Source of the DNA: Azolla caroliniana
Taxonomy: Eukaryota; Polypodiophyta
NCBI GenBank assembly: GCA_043228905.1
Contig: JBHGNT010000022.1
Coordinates: forward strand, 372,001-436,000
DNA: 64,000 nucleotides
Direction: 5' to 3'
Positions 43,401 through 56,705 of this stretch are shown here, in pieces. Each line of letters opens with the position of its first letter. Position 1 is the first letter of the stretch. The position numbers were made by a program, and so were the translations under genes. A model generated the notes under the pieces. The model was not told the DNA's origin. It searched no databases and worked only from the letters and a program-made list of their open reading frames with translations.

Positions 43401-44458
43401 CTTCTATATACAAGGTGGACAAAAACTATAACCTAACTAGGTAACCAGTTTCATTTTTTTTGTAGCATGAACAAGGAGATTATGTTAGAAAATGATCACT
43501 TCCACTCCACATTTTTCTCGCATTATGAGGTCCTGGGACATACCTATTCAGTTTTCCCTTGGTGTTTCCTCCTCTAACGACGTCTATGTTATGAGCCTTT
43601 GTGGGCAAAACAGAGCATATGTATGTAGCTACGAGTGTTTTGTTCATTTTGAGGGGCAAATGAGGCAATTTTCCGAGTGTTCACACTTATATTTGGCTAT
43701 ATAATGTTTAGCATAATGAGCTTTGAAAGATCCCTACATGAATTTCCCCTAATGTTATGCTTATCTCTTAGCATAATCAAAATGCCTAACAGTATTAGGA
43801 TTGCATCATGATTCTCTTATCCTAGGTTCCTATAATGATTTGACATTATGAGCTTGTTCTTCCCCCCCTTCCATTCCCCTAACGTCTTGATATCTCATCT
43901 AATCTGACTATGGTAGTGTTTCATCACAATGAGCTTCCAAAATTCCCTCCCTTGTTTCTCCTTATCTTTCTGCATATAGAAGCTCCATAAATGATCAGCT
44001 CAAATTTCACTCAATCGATTCAATGTGTTGAATTACTATATTACCGTGAAAAGAGATCTATTTGTATGCACCATAGAAAGAAGTTTTATCAAAATAAGAT
44101 TTGGAAAGACGAGGCAAGAACAAGAAACGACGAAGAAGAAAGAGTTTGGAGAGATTATGTATGTACCCGCAGGGCTATCCATAGAAGAATTCTCAACTTT
44201 GGCAGGTGCTGTCCAACAATTCCATGTCCAGTTCCACCATTGAGAGAAATTATCAAGAAGGCCGCATCTATAGAGGCAATGGTCGTCCTTATGATTATGA
44301 TGAGGATAACAACAACTACCACATCCATATCTAGAAGAGCTATGGTGATGATGATGATGGTTAGAAGAGGAGGAGGACTTGGAGAGATGGTTTCTGTTAG
44401 GATTAGTGGAGGAAGACAATGATGAAGAAGAGGAAGAAGTGGGCACATCGGGATCCAT
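40432..44458 (-). CDS. Receptor-like cytoplasmic kinase, RLCK-VII / PBL34-36-like (six exons, 454 aa)
   Basis: Exons on the minus strand: 44167-44458, 42164-42465, 41934-42069, 41505-41641, 41297-41420, 40432-40805. All introns are GT-AG, and the joined length is 1365 nt with no stop. The Ser/His/Cys-rich N-terminus (about 140 residues) ends in a [12 protein letters not shown] stretch resembling the CxxxxKVxxS segment of PBL34-type proteins, supporting the first exon. The kinase domain shows the G-loop GEGGFG (about 153-158), VAVK lysine (about 184), IYRDFKASN with catalytic Asp (about 279), DFG (about 297), and APE (about 324). YRD in place of HRD and the IYRDFK context are normal in RLCK-VII. 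These kinases phosphorylate Ser/Thr at the plasma membrane downstream of receptor kinases in immunity and growth. No N-terminal MGxxxS/C myristoylation signal is seen with this start; the Cys cluster GCGSCC might be palmitoylated. Alternative start exons are possible. Confidence 0.88.
42986..43246. repeat. Intronic tandem repeat, 3 copies of 84-92 bp
   Basis: Units at 42986-43070, 43071-43162 and 43163-43246, each starting CCTAGAATC and containing ACACAATTTGTACCATTTAC. It lies within the 1.7-kb first intron of the kinase gene. Confidence 0.9.
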
Positions 44459-44487
44459 GTCTACTACTCCCTATCTCTCTCAATCAC

Positions 44488-44541
44488 TCACTCTCGCTCA
44501 GTTAGCATAAAATGTTTGCGAGAAGAGGGCCAAGAAATCAT
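44488..44541 (-). other. Possible upstream ORF of the kinase gene
   Basis: On the minus strand an ATG opens a 17-codon frame (MISWPSSRKHFMLTERE) ending 30 nt before the kinase ATG. It lies in a pyrimidine-rich stretch that looks like a 5' UTR. It matters only if transcription starts to the right of 44541, which I cannot show. Confidence 0.3.
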
Positions 44542-44757
44542 GGCAGCTTTGGAAGGAGGGGGAGGAAGAGATACAGAGGAGAGATTTAGAGAGAAGGGTG
44601 TGGGCTACTACTAGTACTCCTCCAAGGTGAGGAGGAGATGGAAGGAAGGAAGGCTGCAACAAAAAAAGTGCAGAGATAGACTGGATTGGGGGAGAGAGAC
44701 AGAGACAGGGATAGAGTTAGGGATGCAGAGCCTGCAGACATCCATTCATTCTCTTTC

Positions 44758-45174
<417 letters not shown>

Positions 45175-45393
45175 GAGAAAGAGAGATGGATATGGTTAGT
45201 TCAGGTCATCGGCTCGATGCCCAGGTAAGAGAGTCGAGGCTTGAGCATTGTAGTGTCAAAGGCTAAGGCTGAAGAAGAAGCGATTGTGTGGGTTTTTTCT
45301 TAGCCGACAATGTGTTGTGGCCACAACAAGTAAAGAGGAATCTGGACCAATGCCAACTGTTTTGCGAGCAAGCATCCAATTTGTGGGGGCTAT

Positions 45394-45394
<1 letters not shown>

Positions 45395-45434
<40 letters not shown>
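45395..45434. repeat. (GA)n microsatellite
   Basis: About 40 bp of perfect GA repeat on the plus strand, some 220 bp beyond the hexanucleotide array. Confidence 0.95.
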
Positions 45435-45437
<3 letters not shown>

Positions 45438-48400
45438 TGTTATCATCTTCTAATGACGAAATGGCCTATGGGACCTCTATCGTTCCGAATTTATCAAAAG
45501 GTGAGCCTATGCGACCTATGTGGCTCCCAAATTATGTGATGTATCCAAAGGGAGGACAATAACCACGTCAAGTGTGTGCGTCGCGTGTATGCATGCATGT
45601 GTAGAGACATTGAAGTTATATATCTCTAGTTATTATGAAGTGGCAACTTGGGTAACGAGACGTTAATATATCTCTCTTTCTCTCTCTCTCAATAGTGATT
45701 GAGACAGAGAGAAATAGATAGAGTTTATTATCATCCTCGGAGACCAAATATTGACATGTGGGACCTTATACCGCTCTAAATTTATAGGATGTCCTAAAGG
45801 CACAAGAGATACATCGAATGAGTTGGGGGATGTGTCATTTGTGTGTGCGCAGCAGACAAGAAAGACATTGAAGGTATATAGTGTTGTATTAAACATAGCA
45901 ACTTGCAAGCTATGTAAGAAAATCATGTGCTGCAGTTATGACTTTACTAGATTCCATTGTGAAATGTAGCAACCTGCAGAGTTAGTTGACCGCATGAATC
46001 AATATTCAATAGACAACCTTACCAATTAAGCCACAACTATATGCACTTGGACACTCTCTTCTCTTACAAAATGTAGGAGGATCACATGAGTTGCTCTTGG
46101 TGGTGAAATTTATTGAATAAATATGTGTTCGTTTTTAACGAATGAATCTTTTTCTTATACACGTGTTAATGTAATCTATTCCATTATCGATATTAAGGAT
46201 AGAGTTCAAATCCCAACCATGGCGTGTCTCTATTCTATAATATAACACGCTTCTTGAACTACAAACAACATCTAGGTGTCAAACTCAACAACCTAATACT
46301 CTTCAAATAGTTAACATTGCTCATTTAAAGCAAACTTTTTAGTTCTAGATGCATACAACATGAACAAATGATAATTTGGTTGTGACGATGCAATGCATTA
46401 CACTTGCTCCGTCCATTAGTGAAGCTTCACATTGCTCTGGCACGATTAACTAACAACTATCTTTGTGTTAGATCATTGTGAGGCATCAAATGGATCTACA
46501 CCATTTTCAGGCAAAGAGTGGGTGTCAACCACTTTTGAGCATATCTTACAAAGAACCCTAGCCTACCTCTTAATCGCACTTGTCTTTCTTAAACCTAACG
46601 ATGAGAAATCAACACATGATGCAACAATGGTCGCATATTTCCTCATTGATTTCATGCATACAAGAAAGAGATTTACCTGTTTAAAAAGAAAAGTTAAGAG
46701 TCAAGACTTGATTTCAAAGTAGTTGGGCTTAGCTTGGTTGTGTGCATGTGCACATGCGAGAGAAAGGTCAAAAAATGAAGAAGTAAAAAGCCCATGCTTC
46801 CAAATTTATGCTTCTTTTACATTTTATAATTATACTTTTTGTCCTTTTACACTTCTAGACATTAAGCTCTACACCGGGATTTATGAATAGTCTCTTTATT
46901 GTTGCTTTACACTATTATTGGCATCATCAAGGGAAGTGTTCGGGATAATATATATGGTCACTACTTAACTTGATGCTTTTCTGCAATGCCAATGTATCAC
47001 GACTTGGGAAAAACATGGAGTCCATATGTAGCACCAAACTACAAAAACATTTTTTCACAAATTCGGAACCACACTCACCAATACATGCTACAACCCGTCC
47101 ATTTTATCGGCCATCGCACCATTGCATGGATACAACGAAGTTCATTCTCTTCGATTGGTCATTGGGGCACATGCAAGGATCATTCTCGGCTACATATATT
47201 TTACATTGAATGAGTTCATGAATCTATCACACCTTGATACAATGCTCCGTTCTTTGACCACATTCAAGTTTATAGTGTTAATGTAGTCCAATCCTTAGAC
47301 ATCATCAAAGTATTATGTGCTATAACTTGTATAATAGTTTTATCTTTCACATCTCCCGGCTTGGTGGTTTACACCATATCATCAAAGTCATAATTTTGAG
47401 AGAACCCAAGTTTGGTTCTCACTATGGGTTACACCTCATCCCATAGATCACAATAAGTTTCTTGTGGACGTTATAAAACTCTCCCCCTCTACCTTTCTCA
47501 TGTGTAGAAAGTAAGGTCATTTTCATTCAATTATCTTTCTTTTCATAGTTACAAATTACAATAATATGACATTATAGCCTCTTCCCTAAAGCAAAGAATT
47601 ACGATTGCCGTGCATGGAGTACAAATGCATACTTGTAGGTTACTTTTTGTGCTTTATTTTTCAAGCCTTGAAGAGGACACACTTTTGTCGCTAACTCAGT
47701 ATTCAATCAATAGAATAGAGTGAGGAATATCTGAATCCTTGCATTTTCTTAAATTGAGTGAATATGGGTAATGTGCTTTTTAATGTACCAAAATACCCTT
47801 ATATTTTAATTAAGTAAAATCAACACAGATTAGTAGACATGTGAGAGCAATAAGTCTATTGTAATGTTATCTAGATCCAAGAATACCATTTCTTATGAGT
47901 GGCTCACAAATTGCAACTTTTAGTTAACACATCGTAAAACTTGAATATAATTAACAATCACATAATTAGAAAATCACATTATCATGATTTGTAGGGGTAT
48001 TTAGGTAATTTGTCGATAAGGCCGGGGCATTCCAAAGTTTTTCTCCCCTAAAAATAAAGAAATTAAAAGCTTTCAAGCTCGACGTCAAGGTCAAGATCAG
48101 GGCCGTTTGGCCATAAAACATCTACCTTGCATTTCGTCGTTGAATGTAAAATATAATACCCCTAAATTTTTGTGATTTCCACACATGCTTCTAATCAAGT
48201 ACCTTTTGAGTAGTTATATGTGATACTTGAGCAACTACATGTTCTATTTGTCCCCTTTCCTCTTTATCGGGTTTGGCTAGGGGCATGTGGAGAATATTGA
48301 GAACGTTGGGCCATTCATGACATTTCAAAGTTATCCCAATGGTATCAATATAACCTGATCATATTTTAATAATTTAATTATGATTTCTTACACACAATCG

Positions 48401-50208
48401 ATGAATGATCGTTTGTTGCATATTTCATTGTGGGGTTAAATAATAATTAATGCTAATGCAAATTACAAGTATGACCATCACATAAGAGAAAATATATATA
48501 ATGGTAAATTGGAAGACGATATATAGTTTTCTCCCCTTAGTCCATTTAAGTGTAGGATCTTTTGTTGTGCATTGACTTTCACAATAGGTTTTGGAAGTAT
48601 CTTGGCTTCCTTTCTATCAATTTCTTTTATAGCCGATATGGCTTTTCTTAACTGATGTAAGGATGCTCTAAGGGTTAAAACTTAGAACAAAACATATTTA
48701 CAACAATTTGCATTGTGATTATTGTTGATAAAGAAAGTGTCGAGATGTTTTCAATGAGTTCTAATTATATGAAAATTGTCTAAGATGTTTGGTATGGTTT
48801 CCCATTGCATTTCAAATCATGATTAAAATAGAGATGTCTGGTGTGTAATGTGGACGAGTTCTATATGTAATAAGAAGATCAACTTTGTAGCGCTAGAGGG
48901 TTCTTTCACGATCATAAATGAGAGTCAAAACACACTTTTAAAAGCTCATCAAACTCCGTCAAATCTCACCACCACCCCCGAATTAAAAAGCTTGCCTACC
49001 ACTTGCTCACAAAAAAAGAAATCCCCCTATCATAAAAATCAATGGTGACCACAAAAACAGTAGTGTTAATATGTAAAACATGATAAAAGAATAGAAAATG
49101 TTTGCGGATGTTTATTGCAATATGATATGGTCTTCACTCACAACTAAATCTAGTATAAGATAATATGCAAGCAATCACTTATCTCAAAAACATGCCGTTT
49201 AGCATCGTTCCAAATACGATATTACCACAATAAATACTAGATGTATTTCTTGAAAAGTAATTAGCATATGAGGGAGGTAGAGAATACCATAATGAATTTT
49301 AGAAAAAAAATATCACTCTTGACTAGAAGAGCATCATGTTCCATGATACATATCAACCGGGGCAAGAGCAAGAGCATGATCATCAACACATTTATTTTAT
49401 GGCAATAGGTGTATCAAAAACATTAATTAAGCATACACAATTTTTAGTTGTAGACTTTAACACATACGTACAATTTCCTTAAAATAAATGTAGAAACCCA
49501 TTTATCACATAATTTCTCTAAGTCGATGGATTGGGTGATGAGATTGTTGTATCAGTATGCTTGAATATGCTATGACTTATCCTCATATGCACGATCCAAC
49601 TAGAATTCGGTGTAAGAAAATCACATATTGACACCTTCTTCCCATAGGAAAACCATAGTTAAGGAGAATGCATAAAAGCTTAGAAATGTGCAATAGCATG
49701 GACATTATTTGTGGTACATTCAAATCCAAGGTTGACACTCAAGTTCATTTGTCCAACCTTCACATTCAATCACTTGAGAGGAGATTCTTGTTAAATCATG
49801 TTATATATTGTCCCCTTGGGGAAATTGACAGTGACAAGAATTTGGCGAAACAGTGTTACACATTGTTGAGGCATAATAAGAGTATTTACATTGTTTTATA
49901 AATATAAAGAAATTTGAAGAAGAATGAGGTAGATATGATTCAATATGCTCATGTGCTTTTTTCATAGCTTGGTCATGTTGAAACTTGATGATGTTTCCAA
50001 ATATCAAAACATATACTCCATAAAGACACTACAATATTAAAGTTCACATAGCAACAATATTTTAAGTAATCCATAATTACTTATGTGATTGATGTGAGTG
50101 ACATTCCTAAATGTCATAAAACTTCCTAAATTGTCCTAAGAGCATGCCTTTTTAAGTATAGTAACTAGGAAAACAATGACACCTAGGGTACAAAAAAGGG
50201 CAATTACT
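45435..50208. other. Intergenic AT-rich DNA
   Basis: About 4.8 kb without a supportable gene. Short open frames (up to 87 codons) have no recognisable motif. A weak A-box-like match (TGGCTTAATTGGTAAGG, minus, near 46020) has no partner B box at a suitable distance. Confidence 0.6.
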
Positions 50209-50736
50209 TAACAATCGGCAACTGTTCGGTTTGAAGCTAATTGAACCGCGAAACCACGGCTTAACAGTTTCAACAATCAGAAACCGCGGTTTAAACGGTT
50301 TAAAGGTTTTTTATTTTTTATTTTTTTTAAAAAAATTTGTAAAATTTTTTTTAATTGTTTTTTAAACAATATTTTCATTTTTAGACCTTATTCTCACATT
50401 TTAGGAGAATCTTTAAAATTTTAAAAATTTTAAAAAATGAAATATTATAAATTTTAAAAATTTAAAAATTTAAAGATTAAAAAAACTTAAAAAGTTTAAA
50501 ATTTAAAAAAATTTAAAAAAATTTAAAAAATGAAAATTTTGACCTAAGTTGAAAACTGAAACCAAACCACGAAACCGTGGTTTTTACGGTTTAACAGTTT
50601 GAAATATGTTTAACAGTTCGGTTTAACGGTTTGTGGTTTGTGGTTTGGTTTAGGTTTAAAAAGATTTAAATGGTTTTGTTCCAAACCAGTTCGGTTTTGA
50701 CCCTCTCAAACCGAACTGAACCGTTGCCGATTGTTA
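50209..50736. mobile_element. hAT-type MITE, copy 1
   Basis: 528 bp. Terminal inverted repeats TAACAATCGGCAAC...GTTGCCGATTGTTA, followed inwards by many GGTTCGGTTT/AACCG-type repeats around a T/A-rich core. An 8-bp target duplication CAATTACT lies at 50201-50208 and 50737-50744. The length of the duplication is the hAT hallmark. No coding capacity. Confidence 0.88.
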
Positions 50737-50744
50737 CAATTACT

Positions 50745-53301
50745 TGCAAAAAAACTCAATGTAAAGCAAATCTTGAGACTAAGAATGTCATATTCCTGTA
50801 TATTGCAACAAACAACATTGGAATATGATATGTAATTGTAAAAATTAAGTTACGCCCTTGGCATTAAAGGCCACAAATGAAATGCCCATAAGTATATCTA
50901 GGCTTGCGTTTATCCACATATGATATAAAAGGTGTTTGCAGGTGTAACACATCATTGTAACAATAACAAAGTCCATGTAAATAACTCGATGTTTTTAATT
51001 GTGTTTGGACATTTTGTGTATCCATATACTCAATGATGCTCGGACATGATGTGTAGACAATGATTTGCACATTTGAGTTGGTATAATGATAGATTATAAT
51101 TGTTTACAATGGAAAACATTAGTTCTTTTTGTGCATCTTGGAGGCAAAACCATGAAAACATGTGAAGTTTGCATCAATAATATTGTCTTCTTTATTTATG
51201 TGTACAACATGCACAACTTGATTGGATGGGAACATGTTGATATGCAAACAAACGGGAGTTTGTTAGCACATGCTCAACTTTGCATTTGTTATCTAGCCTT
51301 TAATTTACAAACCCATAAACAACTATACATTGTTAAAGTGTTTCAAACATCTTAGGAACAAGGTGGCATGCTTTTGTTTCCAGCGAGGAAGGATGTGACA
51401 TGAAGTAAATAGGAAAAAGAACATACATTAAATGTGGTGAGGCAAACTAATTCTAAATCATCGAATCGTAATAGAGAACAATACATTGACTACTTGAATG
51501 GATAGTGTGCATCGATCACATGCAAAGCAACTCATATCAATCTTTGAAGCTAGAACAAATTGTTGTACAAAATGTGTCTCAAAGTTAGTTCACTATCAAA
51601 TAAATTATGTGAAATTGGAAATATAATAGCATATTGAAAACATAAAACAAAATATCTTAGTTTTTTTTTACAATAATGACAACTGCACCTTTTTTTTTTA
51701 CTTCATAGTAACTAGTTTGTCATTATTGTTTCACAATCAAGGGCATTAAGGATAGGAATATTACTGAATGGGATGCCTCTTTAGTGTCTATTAACGAAAT
51801 GTTTTTGAAGAAGCAATTCGATAGAATTTAACAAAGACCTTTGTAATAAGCCCTCTTATTCTCCTTTTGTATGGGGGTTGAACTATGGGGTGGTATTGGT
51901 ATAACGGAAATTTGTAGGTGCATATGAAATGTAAGTGAGACCACCAATGTCGTGAATCAGGGAAGTTGAAGTTGAAGATTACATATTTGGAATTTATTGA
52001 AGTCAAGTATTTAAGATGGTGCATATGTGTGTGCCCAAAAGCTTCTCTGCTCAATCATGCATGCAATTTGTTATGAACATAATTGTATGAATTGTAGTTC
52101 TCTAATCTTAAGGTTAGTAGGTGTAAGAGATAATTTTAGAGTGTTTCAAGTGACCAATTCTAATAAGGCGGTCAAGTGTGAAATAGACATTGGCCTAGGG
52201 TTTGAGCCAATAAAAGAAGGCTAACCTTATGAACGGGGGGGGGGGGGGGGCTGAGGGATTACATAGAGACGTTGGTAGTGTGCGCAAACCTCTAGGTTTT
52301 TCAACCCAAGGTAAGATCCAAGGTAAGACCCTCCTTCTTCAACCCAAGGTAAGATCCAAGTCTGAAGTGCGTGGTATGGACCATAGATGAGGGACTTAGA
52401 TCCGTCTCTCACCTTCTCTAGGGAGTGGTCGGTCAGGTAGTCAAGCATCCTTTATTCCTTCCTTATTTGCTCCTTTAATTTTCTTAATGGAAATTTAGAT
52501 TCTTACATAAACGGGTGCACACATGCGAAGTTTCCTATCCTAATGAGTGATTGGATGAGAATACCCAAGAGGGTGCAAAAATGAATGAGTGATTGTGCAT
52601 GTGTGTGTGTTTGTTTATGTGTTTATGCGTACACTATGATGTAAACTTGAGTAGTGGGAAACAGGTACCCCACTCACGCGCATACAAAAGAGTGTCTCCA
52701 TAAGCTCCAACGAGGACATGAATGTGTTCTCTTGTGGAGTGACTTAGCCAATGCTTTTTCCATGTGGGCCTTTGTGGGGTGGCGAATGATCTACTCAATC
52801 TATATGTAGTAACTTCTTTGCATGTTTCATGGCAAGTTTGTTTTCACTTGTTGAGAGCCTTGCCATTAATTCCTTGTAGAAGGGAATTAGTTGTCTCCTT
52901 TCAATCACTTATTAAATAATTATACACATTTGTATGTAGTTTATTGTTAAGTGACTTTAAATAATTAAGACGATGAATGTAGTTACAAATATTTCAAATT
53001 ACAATTGGTTTCACAATTTGAATCAAAAGTACACAAGATTTCAAACCCATTTTCACAGGGCGAGAAAAAATTAGGATAAGAAGAATTGTGAGGATATCAT
53101 TGATTAAGTGTTGTTGCACTCTAACAATGCATGTGGGGTAGCTAACAATGAGGTGTAGCTATAATTGTGCAAGTTACCCAACCATATGGGTCGATGAGGT
53201 GTCAATGTAGGAAATCGTAGATGGGTAGGACAAAATGTATTTAGGAAAAAGAGAAGTAGGGTAATGGGGTTGACTCGTCAATTGACTAGAAGAATATTCT
53301 T
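50745..53301. other. Intergenic AT-rich DNA
   Basis: No supportable gene. It holds a run of 16 G at 52235-52250 followed by a short direct repeat (CAACCCAAGGTAAGATCCAAG near 52298 and 52338). Poly-T runs occur near 51660 and 51690. Confidence 0.6.
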
Positions 53302-53849
53302 TGTTGGAAATTTAAGATGTACTTAGTCTCAAAGTATGTCTCATTGACATTAGGATAAGTACTAACTATCACTAGCTTGAATCTAGGGAGTTGGGTCATA
53401 TTAAATAGTTACAAGTTAGTTGACACAAAAGGAATATCCCCAATCACTATTAAGTGACTTTGCACATTTAATGTGATAATGAGTCAAAATAGAGACTCTC
53501 TTTCTCTTACACAATGACAATGACTATTACCAATGTCCACTAACTTTGTAGTCGACTAGTTCATATCCCATCTAAGTTGTAAGATGTGAGTGCACGGGAG
53601 GACTACCATTGTGAGCTACTCCCATACGTAATAGAAAGTTTGCTTTTGCATATACATCTTTGTGAGTGTAATTCTATATGTTTTTTTTTTTCCAAAAAAG
53701 AACATACTCCATTAGTTAAAATATACACAACTTCGATCCATGTCTTAGGTAGGGCTTGCCTAGATTATCCAATCCTTCATAAGTGATCTCACTTATTTAT
53801 CTTACACTTTCACATGTAATTCTATATGTTTATCTAGTCGATTCTCAAT
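53302..53849 (+). repeat. Possible decayed copia 5' LTR
   Basis: Begins TGTTGGAAATTTAAGATG. Just past its end, at 53860-53872, is TGGTATGAGAGCC, one base off the copia initiator-tRNA primer site. No second LTR or coding remnant was found, so this rests on the primer site and the TGTTGG start only. Confidence 0.35.
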
Positions 53850-54237
53850 ATTTCTAATATGGTATGAGAGCCAAGAGTTTAATCTAGATTAGGACTATCC
53901 GAGTAGTTGTTATCTAGCAACATAACAGAATAGAGATAGATATATAGATTATTTTATGTCTTCGGAGGTCAAATATGACCCTTGAGACAAAAAATATTAC
54001 ATTTCATGTAGTACATGTGAATGTGAGTAGTTACTCTCGATGTTCAAGAACTTTACTGCTGAATGTTGCTATTGAGATTGCACGTTGTGATTGTGAGAGA
54101 TATTCGTGCAAGGATTGGGTTTGGTCGAAGATGTGTGGAAACCATAGTTGAATATGATTAAAGGCAGAGCATTGTATCAAAACGTGATACTCAAACTTGT
54201 ATCGGGCAAAACGTGCATAGTTGACCACTCTCATCAC

Positions 54238-54672
54238 TAAGAATCGGCAACGGTTCGATTTGGTTCGAGAGGGTCAAAACCGAACCATTTAAAAATTTAG
54301 AAACCTAAACCAAACCACGAAACCATTAAACCAAACCATTAAATTTTTTTTCAAACCGTTAAGCCATTAAACTGGTAAAACCGCAATTTCGTGGTTCAAT
54401 TCTGGTTTTTAGCCTAGGTCAAATTTTAAAATATTTCATTATTTAAATTATTTAAATTTTAAAGATTTTCCTTAAATGTGAGAATAAGGCATGAAAATGA
54501 AAAGATTGTTTAAAAACAAATTTTTAAAATTTAAAAGAAAAATAAAAAATAAAAACTGTGAAACCGTTTAAACCGCGGTTTCTAACTGTTGAAACTGAAC
54601 CGAACCGTTTAAACTGTTAAACCGTGGTTTCGCGGTTCGGTTCGATTCAAACCGAATCGTTGCTGATTGTTA
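54238..54672. mobile_element. hAT-type MITE, copy 2
   Basis: 435 bp, same family as 50209-50736 but in the opposite orientation. Ends TAAGAATCGGCAACGG and CGTTGCTGATTGTTA, and a perfect 8-bp target duplication CTCATCAC at 54230-54237 and 54673-54680. It inserted in the C-terminal part of the LINE. Confidence 0.9.
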
Positions 54673-54847
54673 CTCATCACCTGTGCCCCAACACCTCGTA
54701 TTACATCGCAATGCATGTTAGCTAAGTTCGCCTGGAAGCAATGGTTCAGATGGTAGACAAGGGAATGAGCTCTAACATGTATCAATTTACGATATCCTTG
54801 TTTGGTGCAACATGTGTAGTATAACGTGTGAAGTGTGAGCCTCCACA

Positions 54848-55221
54848 ATTTTCCCATGTCATGATACATTTTTGCAAAAAGGCCCCATTTATAAAGGAAT
54901 AAATGATGCATCATGATGCAAGTGTGTTGCATCCCATCTTTTAAACCATTTTTCCATATCTTGCATCCAACCGAAACACAAAATTTTGTTTTTATGCGTC
55001 TTTTTGATCTTTTTGCTTGCTTCCCATATGAAACATTTTCCCATGTCATGATACATTTTTGCAAAAAGGCCTCATTTATAAAGGAATAAATGATGCATCA
55101 TGATGCAAGTGTGTTCATCCCATCTTTTAAACCATTTTTCTATATCTTGCATCCAACCGAAACACAAAATTTTGTTTTTATGCGTCTTTTTGATCTTCTT
55201 GCTTGCTTCCCATATGATTCT
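54848..55221. repeat. 187-bp tandem duplication within the LINE
   Basis: 54848-55034 and 55035-55221 are nearly identical, starting ATTTTCCCATGTCATGATAC, with few differences (for example CCCC/CCTC and a 2-bp deletion). The duplicated protein segment contains KKTHKNKILCFGWMQD. Confidence 0.92.
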
Positions 55222-55988
55222 AGGAGGTTGATATGATGGACTTTTTTGAACCTTAAGCATGTATTTGACAACTCTTTCTATGGCCATGATTTGAGTGGGA
55301 AGTGATCTCGTGGCAAGTAGAAGGAAGAGGGTATATGGCGTTTCTTTCTTAACTTGTAGAAACTTTTTAAGAAAAGGTTTTTGGACATTTTCCAGTTCTT
55401 TCCAAGTAGATTTAGGGATGCTACCACCCCATACTTGCACCCCATAAAGACGCATTAGTGTCACCAAAGTGTCAAGAGGTATTTCTTGAGGACCCAACAC
55501 TTATTTTCTCCATGATTGCATGTGTTCTCAAAATTAATGCATAATATGCTCTCTATCCCACCTCTAGGCTATGGATAATACATTCATTCCATCTATGATT
55601 TGAAGGAACTTCAAGCCCAAGATATTTGAAACTTTCCACATGTCATGCAAGTGGCTCATTATTGTACATAATGCATGGTTTATCTTATAATCTTTGTTTT
55701 AGAGTTGTTGACACTTAATTTAGTATGCGTGGAATTTTTTTCAAATGCCTTCATAAACTTTTGTGCATCTCCCAAAGTATTGGCAAAAAGCACTACATCA
55801 TATGCATATAATAAAAGCACGATGACTACATTCCCATTGGGAACTTCTTCAAATCCTTCTTCCTTTACAAACTTGGGAAACATTACTTCCAATTCATCAA
55901 TGCATAGACCAAATAGAGTTAGTGAGAGTGGCCATCCTGTACATCGTGCTATTGAAAACATCTGAAAGTATATCATCCATATGTACGT

Positions 55989-56705
55989 TGTTAGGAATTT
56001 GTCCCTTCTATGGAAGAAGTTGACAGTCGAATAGAGACAAACCGAACACTGAATGGTTGGTCGGATCAACCAGCGAGTCGACATGGTCGTTGATTGGTTC
56101 TTGGAGGAGATAGAGAGCCGACTATGATAGTCGACTACATAGATGGATGCTCCAAGTGAAGACAGAGCCGACAAGTTAGGCCGACTGGATAGTCGACATG
56201 AGAGTCGGCTAGTCGGGCCGACTGGACTGCCGACTTGTGTGTGGGTCGGATAGTCGAGTCGATCAGTCAGCTGATTAATGACTATTATTATTATTATTTG
56301 ATAATAATAATAACAACTATATTTGTAAATAGCCCATACTGTGCATGAGTATAAATACACCTAGGGAAAACATTATGATGATGATGCAAGTTAGAGCTTG
56401 TGTAGAAGATAGTGCAACAGAGAGTAGGTAGCGGGATGCGAGCGTGGGCGACGATATAGTTGTGTGATACTAGACACCAAGAGCCCTGTGTGGCTGATAC
56501 ACTCTATACAAAGAGTGTTGTAATCTGTTCTTCCTTGTATATCTATGTTATAGTGAGTCTTTGTTGCCTGTGGTTTTCCCTTGTTAAGGGTTTCCACGTA
56601 AAATACGGTGTACTCTGTGCATTCTTTGTGTTTTGTTGTTTTTTGTTTTCCGTGTTGTATACTTTAGTCTATTTTTTCTCATAGATCTACGATCCATTTC
56701 TATCA
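55989..56705 (+). repeat. Copia solo LTR inside the LINE
   Basis: 717 bp from TGTTAGGAATTTGTCCC to CCATTTCTATCA. It resembles the LTR of element H (start, TATAAATAC near 56350, and GAGCCCTGTGTGGCT). The LINE reading resumes on both sides. The flanks TACGT and TACAC are only partly alike, so the target duplication is mutated or lost. Confidence 0.85.

Noticed and set aside
44036-44166. Extension of kinase exon 1 beyond 44167
   Set aside because: The frame stays open, but the sequence becomes hydrophobic and unlike the family. The GT at 44165-44166 gives the only phase that joins to the next exon correctly.
46005-46040. Another tRNA-like module near 46020
   Set aside because: Only an A-box-like match is present; there is no B box at a suitable distance.
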